A stretch of 44,022 nucleotides of DNA from JAJFUV01 sp964561215 (GCA_964561215.1 CAZLOS010000032.1:1-44022), one strand, 5' to 3'. Positions 24,246 to 33,345 are shown, counted from the first letter of the stretch. Program-made: numbers and translations. The notes: a model not told the origin generated them from the letters alone.

Positions 24246-26801
24246 TTACGCGCCACCGGCTGCCCACTTGATCAGGGTGCCGCACGGGCGCGTCAGCGGA
24301 TCGTGGTAATGGTTCGGACAAACGCGCAGGGCATAACCCAGCCTACCGGTCTGGCGGGGGGCGAACTCCCCGGAGAAAGTGTACTGGGTGCCCGTGTTTC
24401 CGCCGGGTGAGAGTGTCACCACCTCGGTGTCCGCCAGTTCGCCGTTCGCGCTGATCCGGCCGAACACGGCTTCCACGCGAACATCTTGCGGGCCGAGGCC
24501 GGCCAACTCCAGCACCGTGCTCACTTTGACGCCGCGCCCGCTGTAGACGGGCTCGGTTGTCTCGGGTCCGGCGTCGATAAACTGGACACGATCCCATAGC
24601 TGATCCACGCCCTGGTTCCAAAGCGTCAGCTCCCTGGCACGCGCGAACGAGTTCTTCCGCATCTCGTCGTAGGCGTCGTGAGCCGGTATGTAAAACTGCT
24701 CCGTGTACTCGTCGATCATCCGCTGGCAGTTGAACAGAGGACAAAGCGCTCGCACCGACTGGCGCACGCGCTGCACCCATTCGGCCGGGACGCCGTCTTC
24801 ACGGCGATGGTAGTAAAGCGGAACGATCTCGTTTTCGAGCAGCGAATAGATGGCCCGGGCATGCACTTCGTCCTGGTCGGGCGAGTAGGGCATGCGCTCC
24901 CCGATGGCCCAGCCGCCTGAGATCTCATAGGCTTCGTCGAACCAGCCGTCGAGAATGCTCATGTTCAGGACGCCGTTGATGCCGGCCTTCATGCCGCTGG
25001 TGCCGCAGGCTTCCTCGCCGCGGGCGGGGTTGTTCAACCAGAGGTCCACGCCCTGAACCAGCTCGCGCGCCACCTCCACGCCGTAGTCCTCGACAAAGAC
25101 GACGCGTCTGGACACTTCCGGGTCGCGCGAGAACTGCACGATCTCGCGGATCAACATTTTGCCGGGCTCGTCAAGCGGGTGCGCCTTTCCGGCGATCACC
25201 ATCTGTACCGGACGCGCGGGATTGGTGAGCAACCGCTTGAGGCGCTCCACGTCGCGGAAGATCAAGGTAGCTCGCTTGTAAGTGGCGAACCGGCGCGCGA
25301 AGCCGATGGTGAAGGCGTCCGGGTCCAGCACTTCCGAAGCCCGCCGCATTTCGCTTGCCGACGCGTTGCGCGCCAGCGCGCACGCCTTGGCGCGTTCGCG
25401 CACAAATCCGATGAGAGCGCGTTTTCTCTGCCGGCGCACTTCCCACAATTCGGTGTCCGGGATCTCGTCCATGAGCGCCCATGTTTTCGCATCCTGATAG
25501 CGCTCACGCCAATCGGGCTGCAGATAAGCGTCGTACAGGCCGGCCAGGTCGCCGTTGATCCAGGTGGGAAGATGCACGCCGTTGGTGATGGAGGTGATGG
25601 GAACCTCCCAGGTCGGCAACTGCGGCCACAGACATTGCCACATCGCATGCGACACGCTGCGGTGCAGACGGCTCACGGCGTTTCGATATGCGCTCGTCTT
25701 GAAGGCCAGGACGGCCATCGAGAAATGCTCCCCATGGTCCGACGGATTGCTGCGCCCCAATCCCAGCAAGCGGTCGAACGGCACGCCAACGTCTCGGCTG
25801 TATGATTCGAGATACTGGTGCATCAGGCCGGGATCGAACAGGTCGATGCCGGCGGCCACCGGCGTATGCGTCGTGAAGACGTTGTTGGCGCGCGAGGCGT
25901 TGAAAGCCTCGTCGAAACTCAGCCCGTGGTTATTCACGAGCGACCGTATGCGCTCGAGGGAGAGGAACGCCGAGTGCCCCTCGTTCATGTGGAAGACCGT
26001 GGGATGGTAACCCATGGCGGCGAGCGCGCGCACGCCGCCCACTCCGAGCACGATCTCCTGCCGGATGCGTGTCGCGCGGTCGCCTGGATAGAGGCGGTCC
26101 GTAATATCGCGCCACTCCGGATTCCGGTTTTCGGCGATGTTCGTGTCGAGCAAATACAGCTTGATGCGTCCCACGTTCATACACCAGACCTTGATCTGGA
26201 CCATGCCGCCGGGCATCCTCACCGCAACCCGCAATTCCTTGCCGTCGACAACGACAGGCTGGATTGGGATCGTGTAGAAATCGTTGGGTGTGTAACGTTC
26301 CTGCTGCCAGCCGTCCGGATTGAGCGACTGCTGGAAGTATCCCTGCTGATACATCAGTCCGACGCCCACAAGCGGGATCATGGCATCGCTGGCGGCCTTC
26401 AAATGGTCGCCGGAGAGCACGCCCAGGCCGCCGGAATAGATCGGCAGGCACTCCGCCAAACCGTACTCCATGGAAAAATAGGCGATCAGCCTGTCGGACG
26501 GCGTGCTCTGCGCCGCTTCCATATAGCTGTCGTAGCGTTCCAGGCATTGCCGGTAGAGCGCCAGGTAGCGCGGGTCCGCGGCGAAGCGTTCGAGCGTGGA
26601 TTGCGGCAACTGCCCCAACAGCAGGACCGGATTGCGCTGGCAAGCTTTATAGAGCGCCGGATCCAGACGCCGGAACAGAGCGCGGAGGTTGTGATCCCAG
26701 CTCCACAGCAGGTTGTTGGCTAGTTCGCTGAGACGGGCGATTGGTTCCGGCAGGACGGGACGGACAAGCAGTTCACGGAGTGGTCTTACTTGAAACGGCA
26801 T
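24246..26801 (-). CDS. glgP: Alpha-glucan (glycogen/maltodextrin) phosphorylase, GT35
   Basis: 851 residues. The N terminus (RLSELANNLLWSWDHNLRAL) is the DUF3417 extension of the short-type bacterial and archaeal phosphorylases. Catalytic landmarks follow: IYSGGLGVLSGDHLKAASDA, FHMNEGHSAF, FTTHTPVAAGIDLF and KRATLIF. The pyridoxal-phosphate lysine is Lys605 in EACGTSGMKAGINGVLNMS. The final ~100 residues look like a beta-domain. It releases glucose-1-phosphate from storage glucan in the cytoplasm. It is divergent from the sugar isomerase gene at 26888. The tail of a glycogen synthase lies at the right end of the window but is not part of the same operon. Confidence 0.95.
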   Translation of the reverse strand: MPFQVRPLRELLVRPVLPEPIARLSELANNLLWSWDHNLRALFRRLDPALYKACQRNPVLLLGQLPQSTLERFAADPRYLALYRQCLERYDSYMEAAQSTPSDRLIAYFSMEYGLAECLPIYSGGLGVLSGDHLKAASDAMIPLVGVGLMYQQGYFQQSLNPDGWQQERYTPNDFYTIPIQPVVVDGKELRVAVRMPGGMVQIKVWCMNVGRIKLYLLDTNIAENRNPEWRDITDRLYPGDRATRIRQEIVLGVGGVRALAAMGYHPTVFHMNEGHSAFLSLERIRSLVNNHGLSFDEAFNASRANNVFTTHTPVAAGIDLFDPGLMHQYLESYSRDVGVPFDRLLGLGRSNPSDHGEHFSMAVLAFKTSAYRNAVSRLHRSVSHAMWQCLWPQLPTWEVPITSITNGVHLPTWINGDLAGLYDAYLQPDWRERYQDAKTWALMDEIPDTELWEVRRQRKRALIGFVRERAKACALARNASASEMRRASEVLDPDAFTIGFARRFATYKRATLIFRDVERLKRLLTNPARPVQMVIAGKAHPLDEPGKMLIREIVQFSRDPEVSRRVVFVEDYGVEVARELVQGVDLWLNNPARGEEACGTSGMKAGINGVLNMSILDGWFDEAYEISGGWAIGERMPYSPDQDEVHARAIYSLLENEIVPLYYHRREDGVPAEWVQRVRQSVRALCPLFNCQRMIDEYTEQFYIPAHDAYDEMRKNSFARARELTLWNQGVDQLWDRVQFIDAGPETTEPVYSGRGVKVSTVLELAGLGPQDVRVEAVFGRISANGELADTEVVTLSPGGNTGTQYTFSGEFAPRQTGRLGYALRVCPNHYHDPLTRPCGTLIKWAAGGA

Positions 26802-26887
26802 CGTGATGGTAATCCCCGAATACCACCAAGAATAGCAGATGGACAGCCGGTTACGGATTGCCGCCTCCTGCTAAACTAATTACCGAC

Positions 26888-27727
26888 ATGTCCTACCAGT
26901 TCAAGCTCTCCCTCTGTAACGAGGTCTTCCAGAGCGCATCGTTTGCCAACGCGGCCAAAGTGACGGCCAAGGCCGGCTATGGGGGCATCGAGATCGCGCC
27001 GTTCACGCTGTCCGACGACCCCGCCAAAATAGCGGCGGCCGAACGGCGCCAGTACCGGTCCATCATGCAGTCCGAAGGCCTCCGCTTCGTGGGCCTGCAC
27101 TGGCTCCTGGTAAGCCCGAAAGGTCTGCATGTGACGACCCCCGACCGAGACCTGCGCGAGAGAAGCTGGGAGTACGTCCGCTCGCTGGTGGATCTCTGCG
27201 CCGACTTCGGACCGGACGGCGTGATGATCTTCGGTTCTCCCGCCCAGCGCAAGACGACCGGAGGCATCGCCAGCGCCGAAGCTACGCGCAATTTCGTGGA
27301 CGGCCTGGCCAAGATCGCTCCACACGCGGCGGTGCGCGGCGTCCGCATCCTGGTGGAGGCGCTGCCGAAGGTTCAGTGCGACGTTATCTGCACGCTGGCC
27401 GAGGCGGTGAGAGTGGTGCACGAGGTAGGCAGCCCGGCCGTGCGTACCATGTTCGACACGCACAACACCAACGACGAAACCGAGCCGCACGCCGTGTTGG
27501 TCGAGAAGTACTTCGACCTCATCCAGCATGTGCACGTCAACGAAATGGATGGACGTTATCCGGGGGCGGGCAACTACGATTTCAAGCCGGTGCTCGAGGT
27601 GCTTCAGCGCCGCAACTTCCCGGGCTGGGTTTCGGCCGAGGTGTTCGATTTCAAACCCGGCGCCGAAGCGATCGCCAGCGAAACCATCCGCCACCTGAAG
27701 GCGGAGATCGGAAGGATCGGCAAATGA
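26888..27727 (+). CDS. Sugar phosphate isomerase/epimerase (xylose-isomerase-like TIM barrel)
   Basis: 279 residues from ATG 26888. It opens FKLSLCNEVFQS and GYGGIEIAPFTLSDDP, the strand-1/strand-2 pattern of AP-endonuclease-2 superfamily sugar isomerases. Likely metal ligands are Glu in ILVEALPK, Asp/His in RTMFDTHNTN, His in QHVHVNEMDG and Glu in WVSAEVFDF. Homologues include inosose dehydratase, hydroxypyruvate isomerase and tagatose epimerase, so the exact reaction is open. No signal peptide, so cytoplasmic. Its stop overlaps the epimerase start as ATGA, so the two proteins are translationally coupled and probably act on related sugars. Confidence 0.88.
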   Translation: MSYQFKLSLCNEVFQSASFANAAKVTAKAGYGGIEIAPFTLSDDPAKIAAAERRQYRSIMQSEGLRFVGLHWLLVSPKGLHVTTPDRDLRERSWEYVRSLVDLCADFGPDGVMIFGSPAQRKTTGGIASAEATRNFVDGLAKIAPHAAVRGVRILVEALPKVQCDVICTLAEAVRVVHEVGSPAVRTMFDTHNTNDETEPHAVLVEKYFDLIQHVHVNEMDGRYPGAGNYDFKPVLEVLQRRNFPGWVSAEVFDFKPGAEAIASETIRHLKAEIGRIGK

Positions 27728-28665
27728 GCGGCTACATTGTCACCGGCGGCGCCGGCTTCATCGGTTCCATGCTCGTCCGGCGCCTGTTGCGCGAAGGCGC
27801 CGGCAAGATCACGGTCATCGATAACATGCTGACCGGGCACGAAGAGAACCTGGCGGAAGTGCGCGACGGCGTGGACCTTCATCGGGCCGACATTCGCGAT
27901 TACGATGCCGTCGCGCCACTCGTGCGGGGCGCGGGGACAGTGTTCCACCTGGCGGCGATCCCTTCGGTGCCGCGGTCGATCCGCGAGCCCGTTCCGTCGC
28001 ACGAGGTGAACGCCGACGGCACGTTCAACGTCTTCCGCGCCTGCTCGGAAGGCGGGGTGGGCCGCGTCGTGTACGCCGCCTCGTCGTCGGCCTACGGGGA
28101 CACCGAGGTGCTGCCGAAAGTGGAAACGATGGCGCCGCGCCCCAAGTCTCCATACGCAGTGCAAAAGCTGCTCGGCGAGTATTACGCCAGCGTATTTTGC
28201 TCCTGTTTCAACCTGGAGACGGTGTGCCTGCGCTTCTTCAACGTTTACGGCCCGCGCCAGGATCCGGCCAGCCCGTACTCGGGCGTGATCTCGATCTTCA
28301 TGCGCTCGGTTGTTGAGCGCACCGCGCCCACCATCCACGGCGACGGCGAGCAATCCCGCGACTTTACTTACGTGGAGGACGTGGTGGAGCTGTGCCTGAA
28401 AGCGTCCCGGGCCAGCGGCGTGGCCGGGAAGATGTACAACGCGGGCAACGGAAACCGGTACACGCTCAACCAGGTCTGGAGCACACTGACCCGGATAGAA
28501 GGCGTGGACATCCCTCCCAAGTACGGGCCCCCGCGCGAAGGCGACGTTCGCGATTCGCAGGCCGACACCACGGCGGCGGTGCGCGACCTTGGCCACGCGC
28601 CGCGTTTCAGCCTGGAGGAAGGTCTGAGGAGAACGTTAGCCTGGTACCGCGAACACGGTTGCTGA
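27724..28665 (+). CDS. NAD-dependent nucleotide-sugar epimerase/dehydratase (GalE-like)
   Basis: 313 residues from ATG 27724. The extended short-chain dehydrogenase fold is clear: YIVTGGAGFIGSML binds NAD, VIDNMLTGHEENL follows, and the catalytic region is YAASSSAYGD with the YxxxK motif in SPYAVQKLLGEYY. RFFNVYGPRQDP and RDFTYVEDVVE complete it. This matches UDP-glucose 4-epimerase or UDP-glucuronate 4-epimerase/decarboxylase-type enzymes that supply sugars for surface polysaccharide. It is coupled by ATGA to the preceding isomerase and followed 36 bases later by nuoB. Substrate specificity cannot be told from motifs. Confidence 0.9.
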   Translation: MSGYIVTGGAGFIGSMLVRRLLREGAGKITVIDNMLTGHEENLAEVRDGVDLHRADIRDYDAVAPLVRGAGTVFHLAAIPSVPRSIREPVPSHEVNADGTFNVFRACSEGGVGRVVYAASSSAYGDTEVLPKVETMAPRPKSPYAVQKLLGEYYASVFCSCFNLETVCLRFFNVYGPRQDPASPYSGVISIFMRSVVERTAPTIHGDGEQSRDFTYVEDVVELCLKASRASGVAGKMYNAGNGNRYTLNQVWSTLTRIEGVDIPPKYGPPREGDVRDSQADTTAAVRDLGHAPRFSLEEGLRRTLAWYREHGC

Positions 28666-28701
28666 GGCGCTTTGCTAGAATCGGAGTCGTAGGGGGCCGC
28701 A

Positions 28702-29265
28702 ATGACCTACAGCGAGAATGACCACGATCGCAGCTTCATCCTGACGTCGGTGGACTACGTCTTCAATTGGGCGCGCAAGTCCAGCATCTGGCCGCTGACT
28801 TTCGGCCTGGCTTGCTGCGCGATCGAGATGATCGCGGGCAGCGCCGCCCGCTTCGACATCGCGCGTTTCGGAGCCGAGGTCTTCCGGCCCAGCCCCCGGC
28901 AGGCGGACCTCATGATCGTGGCCGGCACGGTTACGCTCAAGATGGCGCCCGTGCTCAAGCGCCTCTACGACCAGATGCCGGAACCGAAGTGGGTCCTGGC
29001 GATGGGCGCCTGTTCGAGCGTAGGGGGACCGTTCAACACATATTCGGTGCTCCAGGGCGTGGACAAGGTGGTCCCGGTGGACGTCTATGTCACGGGTTGC
29101 CCGCCGAGGCCGGAGAACCTGTTCTACGGCCTGATGAAACTACAGGACAAAATCGACCAGATGACCTGGGACGGCAAGCGTCCCACCGACGTGCGCCTCG
29201 AATTGTCCATGCTCGAGGACTTCAAGAGGCGGGTCATGATCTCCCAGGTTAAGAACCCTGCCTGA
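28702..29265 (+). CDS. nuoB: NADH-quinone oxidoreductase subunit B
   Basis: 187 residues with the conserved NuoB sequence FGLACCAIEMI, GACSSVGGPFNTYSV and VTGCPPRPENL. Cys38, Cys39, Cys104 and Cys133 are the four ligands of the terminal [4Fe-4S] cluster N2, which passes electrons to quinone in complex I. All family residues appear intact, so it should be functional. Unusually, no nuoA, nuoC or nuoD lies beside it: upstream is a sugar epimerase and downstream pgeF. It is either the only nuoB, separated from its operon, or a second copy. Confidence 0.95.
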   Translation: MTYSENDHDRSFILTSVDYVFNWARKSSIWPLTFGLACCAIEMIAGSAARFDIARFGAEVFRPSPRQADLMIVAGTVTLKMAPVLKRLYDQMPEPKWVLAMGACSSVGGPFNTYSVLQGVDKVVPVDVYVTGCPPRPENLFYGLMKLQDKIDQMTWDGKRPTDVRLELSMLEDFKRRVMISQVKNPA

Positions 29266-29271
29266 ACCGGC

Positions 29272-29940
29272 GTGATCTTCGATTCCATCCGCAAGCTGTT
29301 CCAGGACGAGCTTCTCGCGCAATTCCGATGGCTGGATCACGGCTTCGGCACCCGGGCCGCCGGCCCGTGGCTGGGGGAAGCCGAACACGCGGCGCTCGAT
29401 CAGATTCACAGCGACATCGTGGTTAAGGCCGAAGGTACCCGCGGCCGCCTGGGCTCCGGGGACGCACTGATTACGGACGTCGCCGGCCTGATGGTGGGCG
29501 TGCGTACGGCCGACTGTGTTCCCATCCTGTTGGCGGACACCCGCCGGCGCGCCGTCGCCGCTGTCCACGCAGGCTGGCACGGAACGCTCGCCCGCATCGC
29601 CGCACGCGCCGTGGAAGCCATGGGGCGCGAATTCGGGACCCGCCCTTCAGACTTTGTAGCCGTCATCGGCCCCGCCATCGGTCCCTGTTGTTACGAGGTT
29701 GGTCCCGACGTAGCGGGCAAGTTCGCCGCCCTGGCCCCGGAGCTCGCCGCTTGCCGCGGTCCGGCACACCTCGATCTTATAGAAATCAATAGGAAAATCC
29801 TGGCCGGCGCCGGCGTGCCGCACGCGAGGATTCGCGCCGCGCGGCTCTGCACGCGCTGCCGCGCGGAGGACTTTTACTCGTACCGCCGCGAAGGGGAGCG
29901 GGCCGGGCGAATGCTGACAGCCATCGGTGTAAGGCCCTGA
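29272..29940 (+). CDS. pgeF: Peptidoglycan editing factor PgeF (YfiH/laccase-domain family)
   Basis: 222 residues starting with GTG 29272, six bases after nuoB. Conserved metal-site blocks are all present: HS in LDQIHSDIVV, RTADCVPILL (Cys), AVHAGWHGT (His) and GPAIGPCCYEVG. LCTRCRAEDFYSYRREGERAGRM near the end is also characteristic. YfiH removes wrongly incorporated L-Ser in place of L-Ala in peptidoglycan precursors, and other members have purine nucleoside phosphorylase activity, so the activity is best called a family prediction. It ends just before a 19-bp perfect stem. Confidence 0.92.
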   Translation: MIFDSIRKLFQDELLAQFRWLDHGFGTRAAGPWLGEAEHAALDQIHSDIVVKAEGTRGRLGSGDALITDVAGLMVGVRTADCVPILLADTRRRAVAAVHAGWHGTLARIAARAVEAMGREFGTRPSDFVAVIGPAIGPCCYEVGPDVAGKFAALAPELAACRGPAHLDLIEINRKILAGAGVPHARIRAARLCTRCRAEDFYSYRREGERAGRMLTAIGVRP

Positions 29941-29941
29941 A

Positions 29942-29981
29942 GACACGAGGGGCGCGAGTTGAAACTCGCGCCCCTCGTGTC
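29942..29981. terminator. Perfect 19-bp stem with GA loop, probable bidirectional terminator
   Basis: The arm GACACGAGGGGCGCGAGTT (29942-29960) pairs perfectly with 29963-29981 around a two-base GA loop. It sits between the convergent pgeF and DksA-family genes. There is no T-run on either side, so it is a strong hairpin rather than a textbook terminator. Confidence 0.7.
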
Positions 29982-29994
29982 GATTCAGAACTCT

Positions 29995-30378
29995 TTATGC
30001 GGCGTTGACTAACTCATCGTCGAAAGCATCCGGGGATTCCTGCTGGTTGCTGTCGGCAGCTTCCTGGCATTGGATGCACAGCGCGGTCCAGGGGACAGCC
30101 GCTAACCGTTTGGGGCTGATCTCCTGATCGCAATGGATACAAACACCGTAGCTGCCCTCGTCCATGCGCTGCAAAGCATTCCGCACATGACGCAACATAT
30201 GGGACTCGCGGTCAAGGTTCCGAATAGCGAGTTCACGCTCGGCGGCGTGCTGCACTTCATCTAGCGCATCTGGGCTCTTCTCAATGGTGATTCCATCGCG
30301 ATTCCGCAAGACCTCTGCGAGCTCAGCCTGTCTGGCCTTGAGTATCTCGCGGAACTTGTTGAGCTCGGTCTTGGTCAT
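29995..30378 (-). CDS. DksA/TraR-family RNA-polymerase-binding regulator
   Basis: 127 residues from ATG 30378, chosen because AGAGAGG stands just upstream; a start 18 bases earlier is possible. Residues 1-75 form the helical hairpin, with the tip reading SPDALDEVQ. Asp37 and Asp40 match the D-x-x-D pair that E. coli DksA inserts into the polymerase secondary channel. The C4 zinc finger is complete: Cys80, Cys83, Cys101 and Cys104 (CIHCDQEISPKRL...CIQCQE). DksA and ppGpp together tune rRNA and amino-acid promoters. It is slightly shorter than E. coli DksA (151). True DksA versus a specialised paralogue cannot be decided here. Confidence 0.88.
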   Translation of the reverse strand: MTKTELNKFREILKARQAELAEVLRNRDGITIEKSPDALDEVQHAAERELAIRNLDRESHMLRHVRNALQRMDEGSYGVCIHCDQEISPKRLAAVPWTALCIQCQEAADSNQQESPDAFDDELVNAA

Positions 30379-30396
30379 GTTGCACCTCTCTTCCAC

Positions 30397-30763
30397 TTCC
30401 TAGTGCGAAATCAATCAAAATCCTCTTATCGCTCTCGACGCCAAGGAAGCCGAATCAAATCCTCCATGATTTTTCAAAACAGTGTAGACGCAAATCTACA
30501 GGGGAAGGTTCCAGAAAATCTGAGCGGTCTTTGCTAAGATCCGGGATCCTGTTGTGAATCACAGCCACACCCCTCTGTATTTCTGGTCGAACCTTCGGCC
30601 CAAAGTATATTACCACGCTTGTCAAGCAATCCTCGGGCCAACGCCTCGAACCGCTATCCCAGCGCGATCTATCGACGGTTTCCCAGCCGCCGATTAGAGC
30701 GTATGTGTATTGACGCCGATTCCAGGCAAAAGTTTCACCTTTTGGTCAACTTTGTCGTCCCGG
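30397..30763. other. Intergenic region without a recognisable gene
   Basis: This stretch lies upstream of the DksA-family gene and downstream of the lipoprotein gene on the minus strand. It is visibly richer in A and T than its surroundings and holds a small hairpin, TGTAGA-6 bases-TCTACA, at 30483-30500. It presumably carries the DksA promoter. I see no gene or RNA family in it. Confidence 0.5.
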
Positions 30764-31306
30764 TCACTTCCAGTCGAAGCCGATACTGGTGGCGACAAGG
30801 CCCAACTCTCTGGAATCATTGGCTCCGGGGGCCAGAGCCTTGTCCAGGCTGAACTCCACCTGCGCGGAGGCCCCGCCGAGGACTTTGGCGTCCACTTCCC
30901 TGGTGAAGACGTACTCGCCGGGCTTCCGGTAGGTCTCGGGCTTAAGAGGCGTGCCGTTCACGGTGGCGCTCAAGGTGACGCTCTTGAGCTGCTGGATCAC
31001 CGGTTCGGGCACTGCCATCTTGAAAACAAGGGAGATCTTCCTCTGTGTAGCGTTTTCTGGCACTGCGAGCAGGACTGAGAACTTCTTACCGGTCCAGCGC
31101 CAGGAGCCCTGCTCGACGTCGTAGAAACCGGAGCCCAGTTGCGCGGAAGCGCGTGGATCGGCCACGTGCACGAAGGTGCTGAGCGAACTCCTTTCCTCTT
31201 CGACCACATGAACCTGTTGCTTTGACTTGCGCTTGCAGCCTCCAGCCAGGCACACGAGCGAGAAGGCGGCGAACACGAGTGTTGCAGAACGGGTCAACTG
31301 TAACAT
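30764..31306 (-). CDS. Predicted lipoprotein of unknown function
   Basis: 180 residues; ATG 31306 has GAGG seven bases upstream. The N terminus LVFAAFSLVCLAGGC is a lipoprotein signal with lipobox LAGGC, Cys24 being the lipidation site, followed by KRKSKQQVHVVEEE. The mature part looks like an all-beta domain (GSWRWTGKKFSVLLAVP, VTLSATVNGTPLKPETYRKP, EYVFTREVDA), possibly an immunoglobulin-like fold. It overlaps the 3' end of the molybdopterin oxidoreductase gene by 13 bases, so the two are cotranscribed. No family is recognised; it could be an envelope subunit or an unrelated rider gene. Confidence 0.8.
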   Translation of the reverse strand: MLQLTRSATLVFAAFSLVCLAGGCKRKSKQQVHVVEEERSSLSTFVHVADPRASAQLGSGFYDVEQGSWRWTGKKFSVLLAVPENATQRKISLVFKMAVPEPVIQQLKSVTLSATVNGTPLKPETYRKPGEYVFTREVDAKVLGGASAQVEFSLDKALAPGANDSRELGLVATSIGFDWK

Positions 31307-33345
31307 TTTTGAACCTCAACTAGACAACTATAGAACACTGCGGCATTGCCCATGTCTGCGCAGCGGTCCGATGTCAGGGTGTTCACATTGTGTCCTGAGG
31401 CGGCCGACTTGTTCCAGGGCACCGAACGCGCCGCCACTACGCCGGGGGCGACGGCGCCGCCCACGCTCGCCACCAGGCGGCATTCCCCCCGCCCGTTGAA
31501 CAGGCGCACGTTATCGCCGTCGCTGATCCCCCGCCGCGCGGCGTCCGCCGTGTTCATGTAGAGCAGCGTGCACGCCGCAACCACCTCAGGACGGTTGCCG
31601 AAGGTGGAGTTGAGCCCCTGGTCCGATTTGGGCGACACCAATTCGAGCGGGTACCGGCTGTGCAGCTCCGCATCGCCGCACCGCGACTCGACGGGCGGCG
31701 TGTAAACCAGGGTTTCCGCGTGGAACTCGCACCTGGCCGACGAAGTGCCGAAATTGCCATCGGCAAATGGCAAGAATGGCACATTAGCGGCAGCTACGTT
31801 CAGCCGCACAAAGTGTTTGCGTTCGAGCCGTTCCAGAGTGATACCGTCCAGGAACGGGTGTCCGGAAGCGAGCAACTGGCGCATCATGTCGTCTTCCGAG
31901 TCCGCAAAGCAACTCTCGGAGAACCCCATACGGCGCGCCAGGAGGCGGAAAACCTCCACGTTGGATTTCGACTCGCCGGGGGCGGGGAGCGCCGGCCGCG
32001 CCAACTGCACGTAGTAGTGGCCGTAAGAAAGGTACAGGTCCGTGTGTTCGAGAAACGTGGTGGCCGGCAGCAGGATGTCGGCGTAGTCGGCCGTGTCGGT
32101 CTGGAACTGTTCAAGCACTACCGTGAAGAGGTCCGCGCGCTCGAGGCCTTGAAGAACCACGTTCTGCAACGGCGCAACCGCCGCCGGATTCGAGTTGTAA
32201 ACCACCAGCGCTTGCACAGGCGGCGCTTCCAACGTGGTGAGCGCGCGCCCCAGTTCGATCATGTTCACCGAACGGGCCTCGCGCCCGAGCCGGGAGGCCA
32301 ACTGAAGGTCCGGACGCTCGACCGCCGCGGTGTCGAATTGGAACGCGCCCGTGGTGCTGAGCAGGCTTCCCCCGCCGACATCCTTCCACGATCCGGTGAG
32401 AGCGGGAAGCAGCGAAATGGCACGCACCGCCATGCCGCCCCGCTCGCTGCGCTGCACACCGTAGTTGAGGCGGATGGCGGCCGGGCGGGTGGTGGCGTAC
32501 TCGCGCGCGAGGGCGGCGATGTCCTGGGCCGCGATGCCGGTAAGCGGCGCGACACGCTCCGGTGCGTATTCTTTCACGCGTTCGGCAAGTTCGGCGAAAC
32601 CCAGTGTGTGGCGTGAAACGTAGTCCCGGTCGTGAAGCTCCTCGGCGATGATCACGTGCATCATCGCGAGCGCCAGCGCGGCGTCGCTGCCCGGATGAAT
32701 GACGTAGTGGCGGTCGGCCAGTTCCGCTGTCCGGTTGCGCACCGGATCGATCACATAGAAGCGCGCCCCGTTGCGTTTGGCTTCCTGGATGAAGGGCCAC
32801 AAATGGACGTTCGTGCCCATGATGTTGGCGCCCCAGGCCAGGATGAGCCGCGAGTGCCGGAACTGCTCGGGTTCCGTTCCATAGCGGAATCCGGTGGAGG
32901 CGGCCAGGCCCGCCTTGCCGGCAGACGAGCAGATGGTGCGCTCCAGCCGCGAGGCTCCCAGGCGATGGAAAAAGCGCCGGTCCATCCCGGCGTTGTTGAG
33001 CACGCCCATGGTGCCGGCATAACTGTAAGGGAGGATGGCTTCGCTGCCGTGTTCGTCCGAAATGCATTGAAACCGCGGGGCGATCTCGTCCAGCGCCTCA
33101 TCCCACGAAATGCGCTCGAAGCGGCCTGCGCCCTTGGGGCCCACGCGCCGCTGGGGGTAGAGGAGCCTGTCGGGCGAGTACTCGCGCTCCAGGTAACGGG
33201 TGACCTTGGGGCAGAGAAAGCCCCGCGTTACCGGATGATGGGGATTGCCGCGCAGCTTCCTGGCCCGCCCGTCTTCGATTTCCACCAGGATGGAACAGGT
33301 GTCCGGGCAATCCAGCGCGCAGACCGAGTGCAGAACCTCCGCCAC
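31294..33345 (-). CDS. Molybdopterin (bis-MGD) oxidoreductase, cytoplasmic
   Basis: 683 residues from GTG 33345. The [4Fe-4S] site is Cys9, Cys13, Cys17 and Cys45 (CALDCPDTCSIL...GFLCPK), the pattern of the DMSO-reductase superfamily. VGPKGAGRFERISWDEALDEIA and TICSSAGKAGLAAST follow, then cofactor-binding segments LAWGANIMGTN and DYADILLPATTFLEH. The C-terminal molydopterin-dinucleotide domain contains LVSPKSDQGLNSTFGNR and GDNVRLFNGRGECR. No twin-arginine signal is present, so it acts in the cytoplasm. Related proteins are formate-dehydrogenase-like or of unknown substrate. No FeS or membrane partner subunit is adjacent, only the overlapping lipoprotein gene. Confidence 0.88.
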   Translation of the reverse strand: MAEVLHSVCALDCPDTCSILVEIEDGRARKLRGNPHHPVTRGFLCPKVTRYLEREYSPDRLLYPQRRVGPKGAGRFERISWDEALDEIAPRFQCISDEHGSEAILPYSYAGTMGVLNNAGMDRRFFHRLGASRLERTICSSAGKAGLAASTGFRYGTEPEQFRHSRLILAWGANIMGTNVHLWPFIQEAKRNGARFYVIDPVRNRTAELADRHYVIHPGSDAALALAMMHVIIAEELHDRDYVSRHTLGFAELAERVKEYAPERVAPLTGIAAQDIAALAREYATTRPAAIRLNYGVQRSERGGMAVRAISLLPALTGSWKDVGGGSLLSTTGAFQFDTAAVERPDLQLASRLGREARSVNMIELGRALTTLEAPPVQALVVYNSNPAAVAPLQNVVLQGLERADLFTVVLEQFQTDTADYADILLPATTFLEHTDLYLSYGHYYVQLARPALPAPGESKSNVEVFRLLARRMGFSESCFADSEDDMMRQLLASGHPFLDGITLERLERKHFVRLNVAAANVPFLPFADGNFGTSSARCEFHAETLVYTPPVESRCGDAELHSRYPLELVSPKSDQGLNSTFGNRPEVVAACTLLYMNTADAARRGISDGDNVRLFNGRGECRLVASVGGAVAPGVVAARSVPWNKSAASGHNVNTLTSDRCADMGNAAVFYSCLVEVQKCYS

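Noticed and set aside
24240..24254. GGCGCG-TTA-CGCGCC hairpin as glgP terminator
   Set aside because: Six-base stem containing the stop codon, with no T-run downstream; could be chance in this GC-rich sequence.
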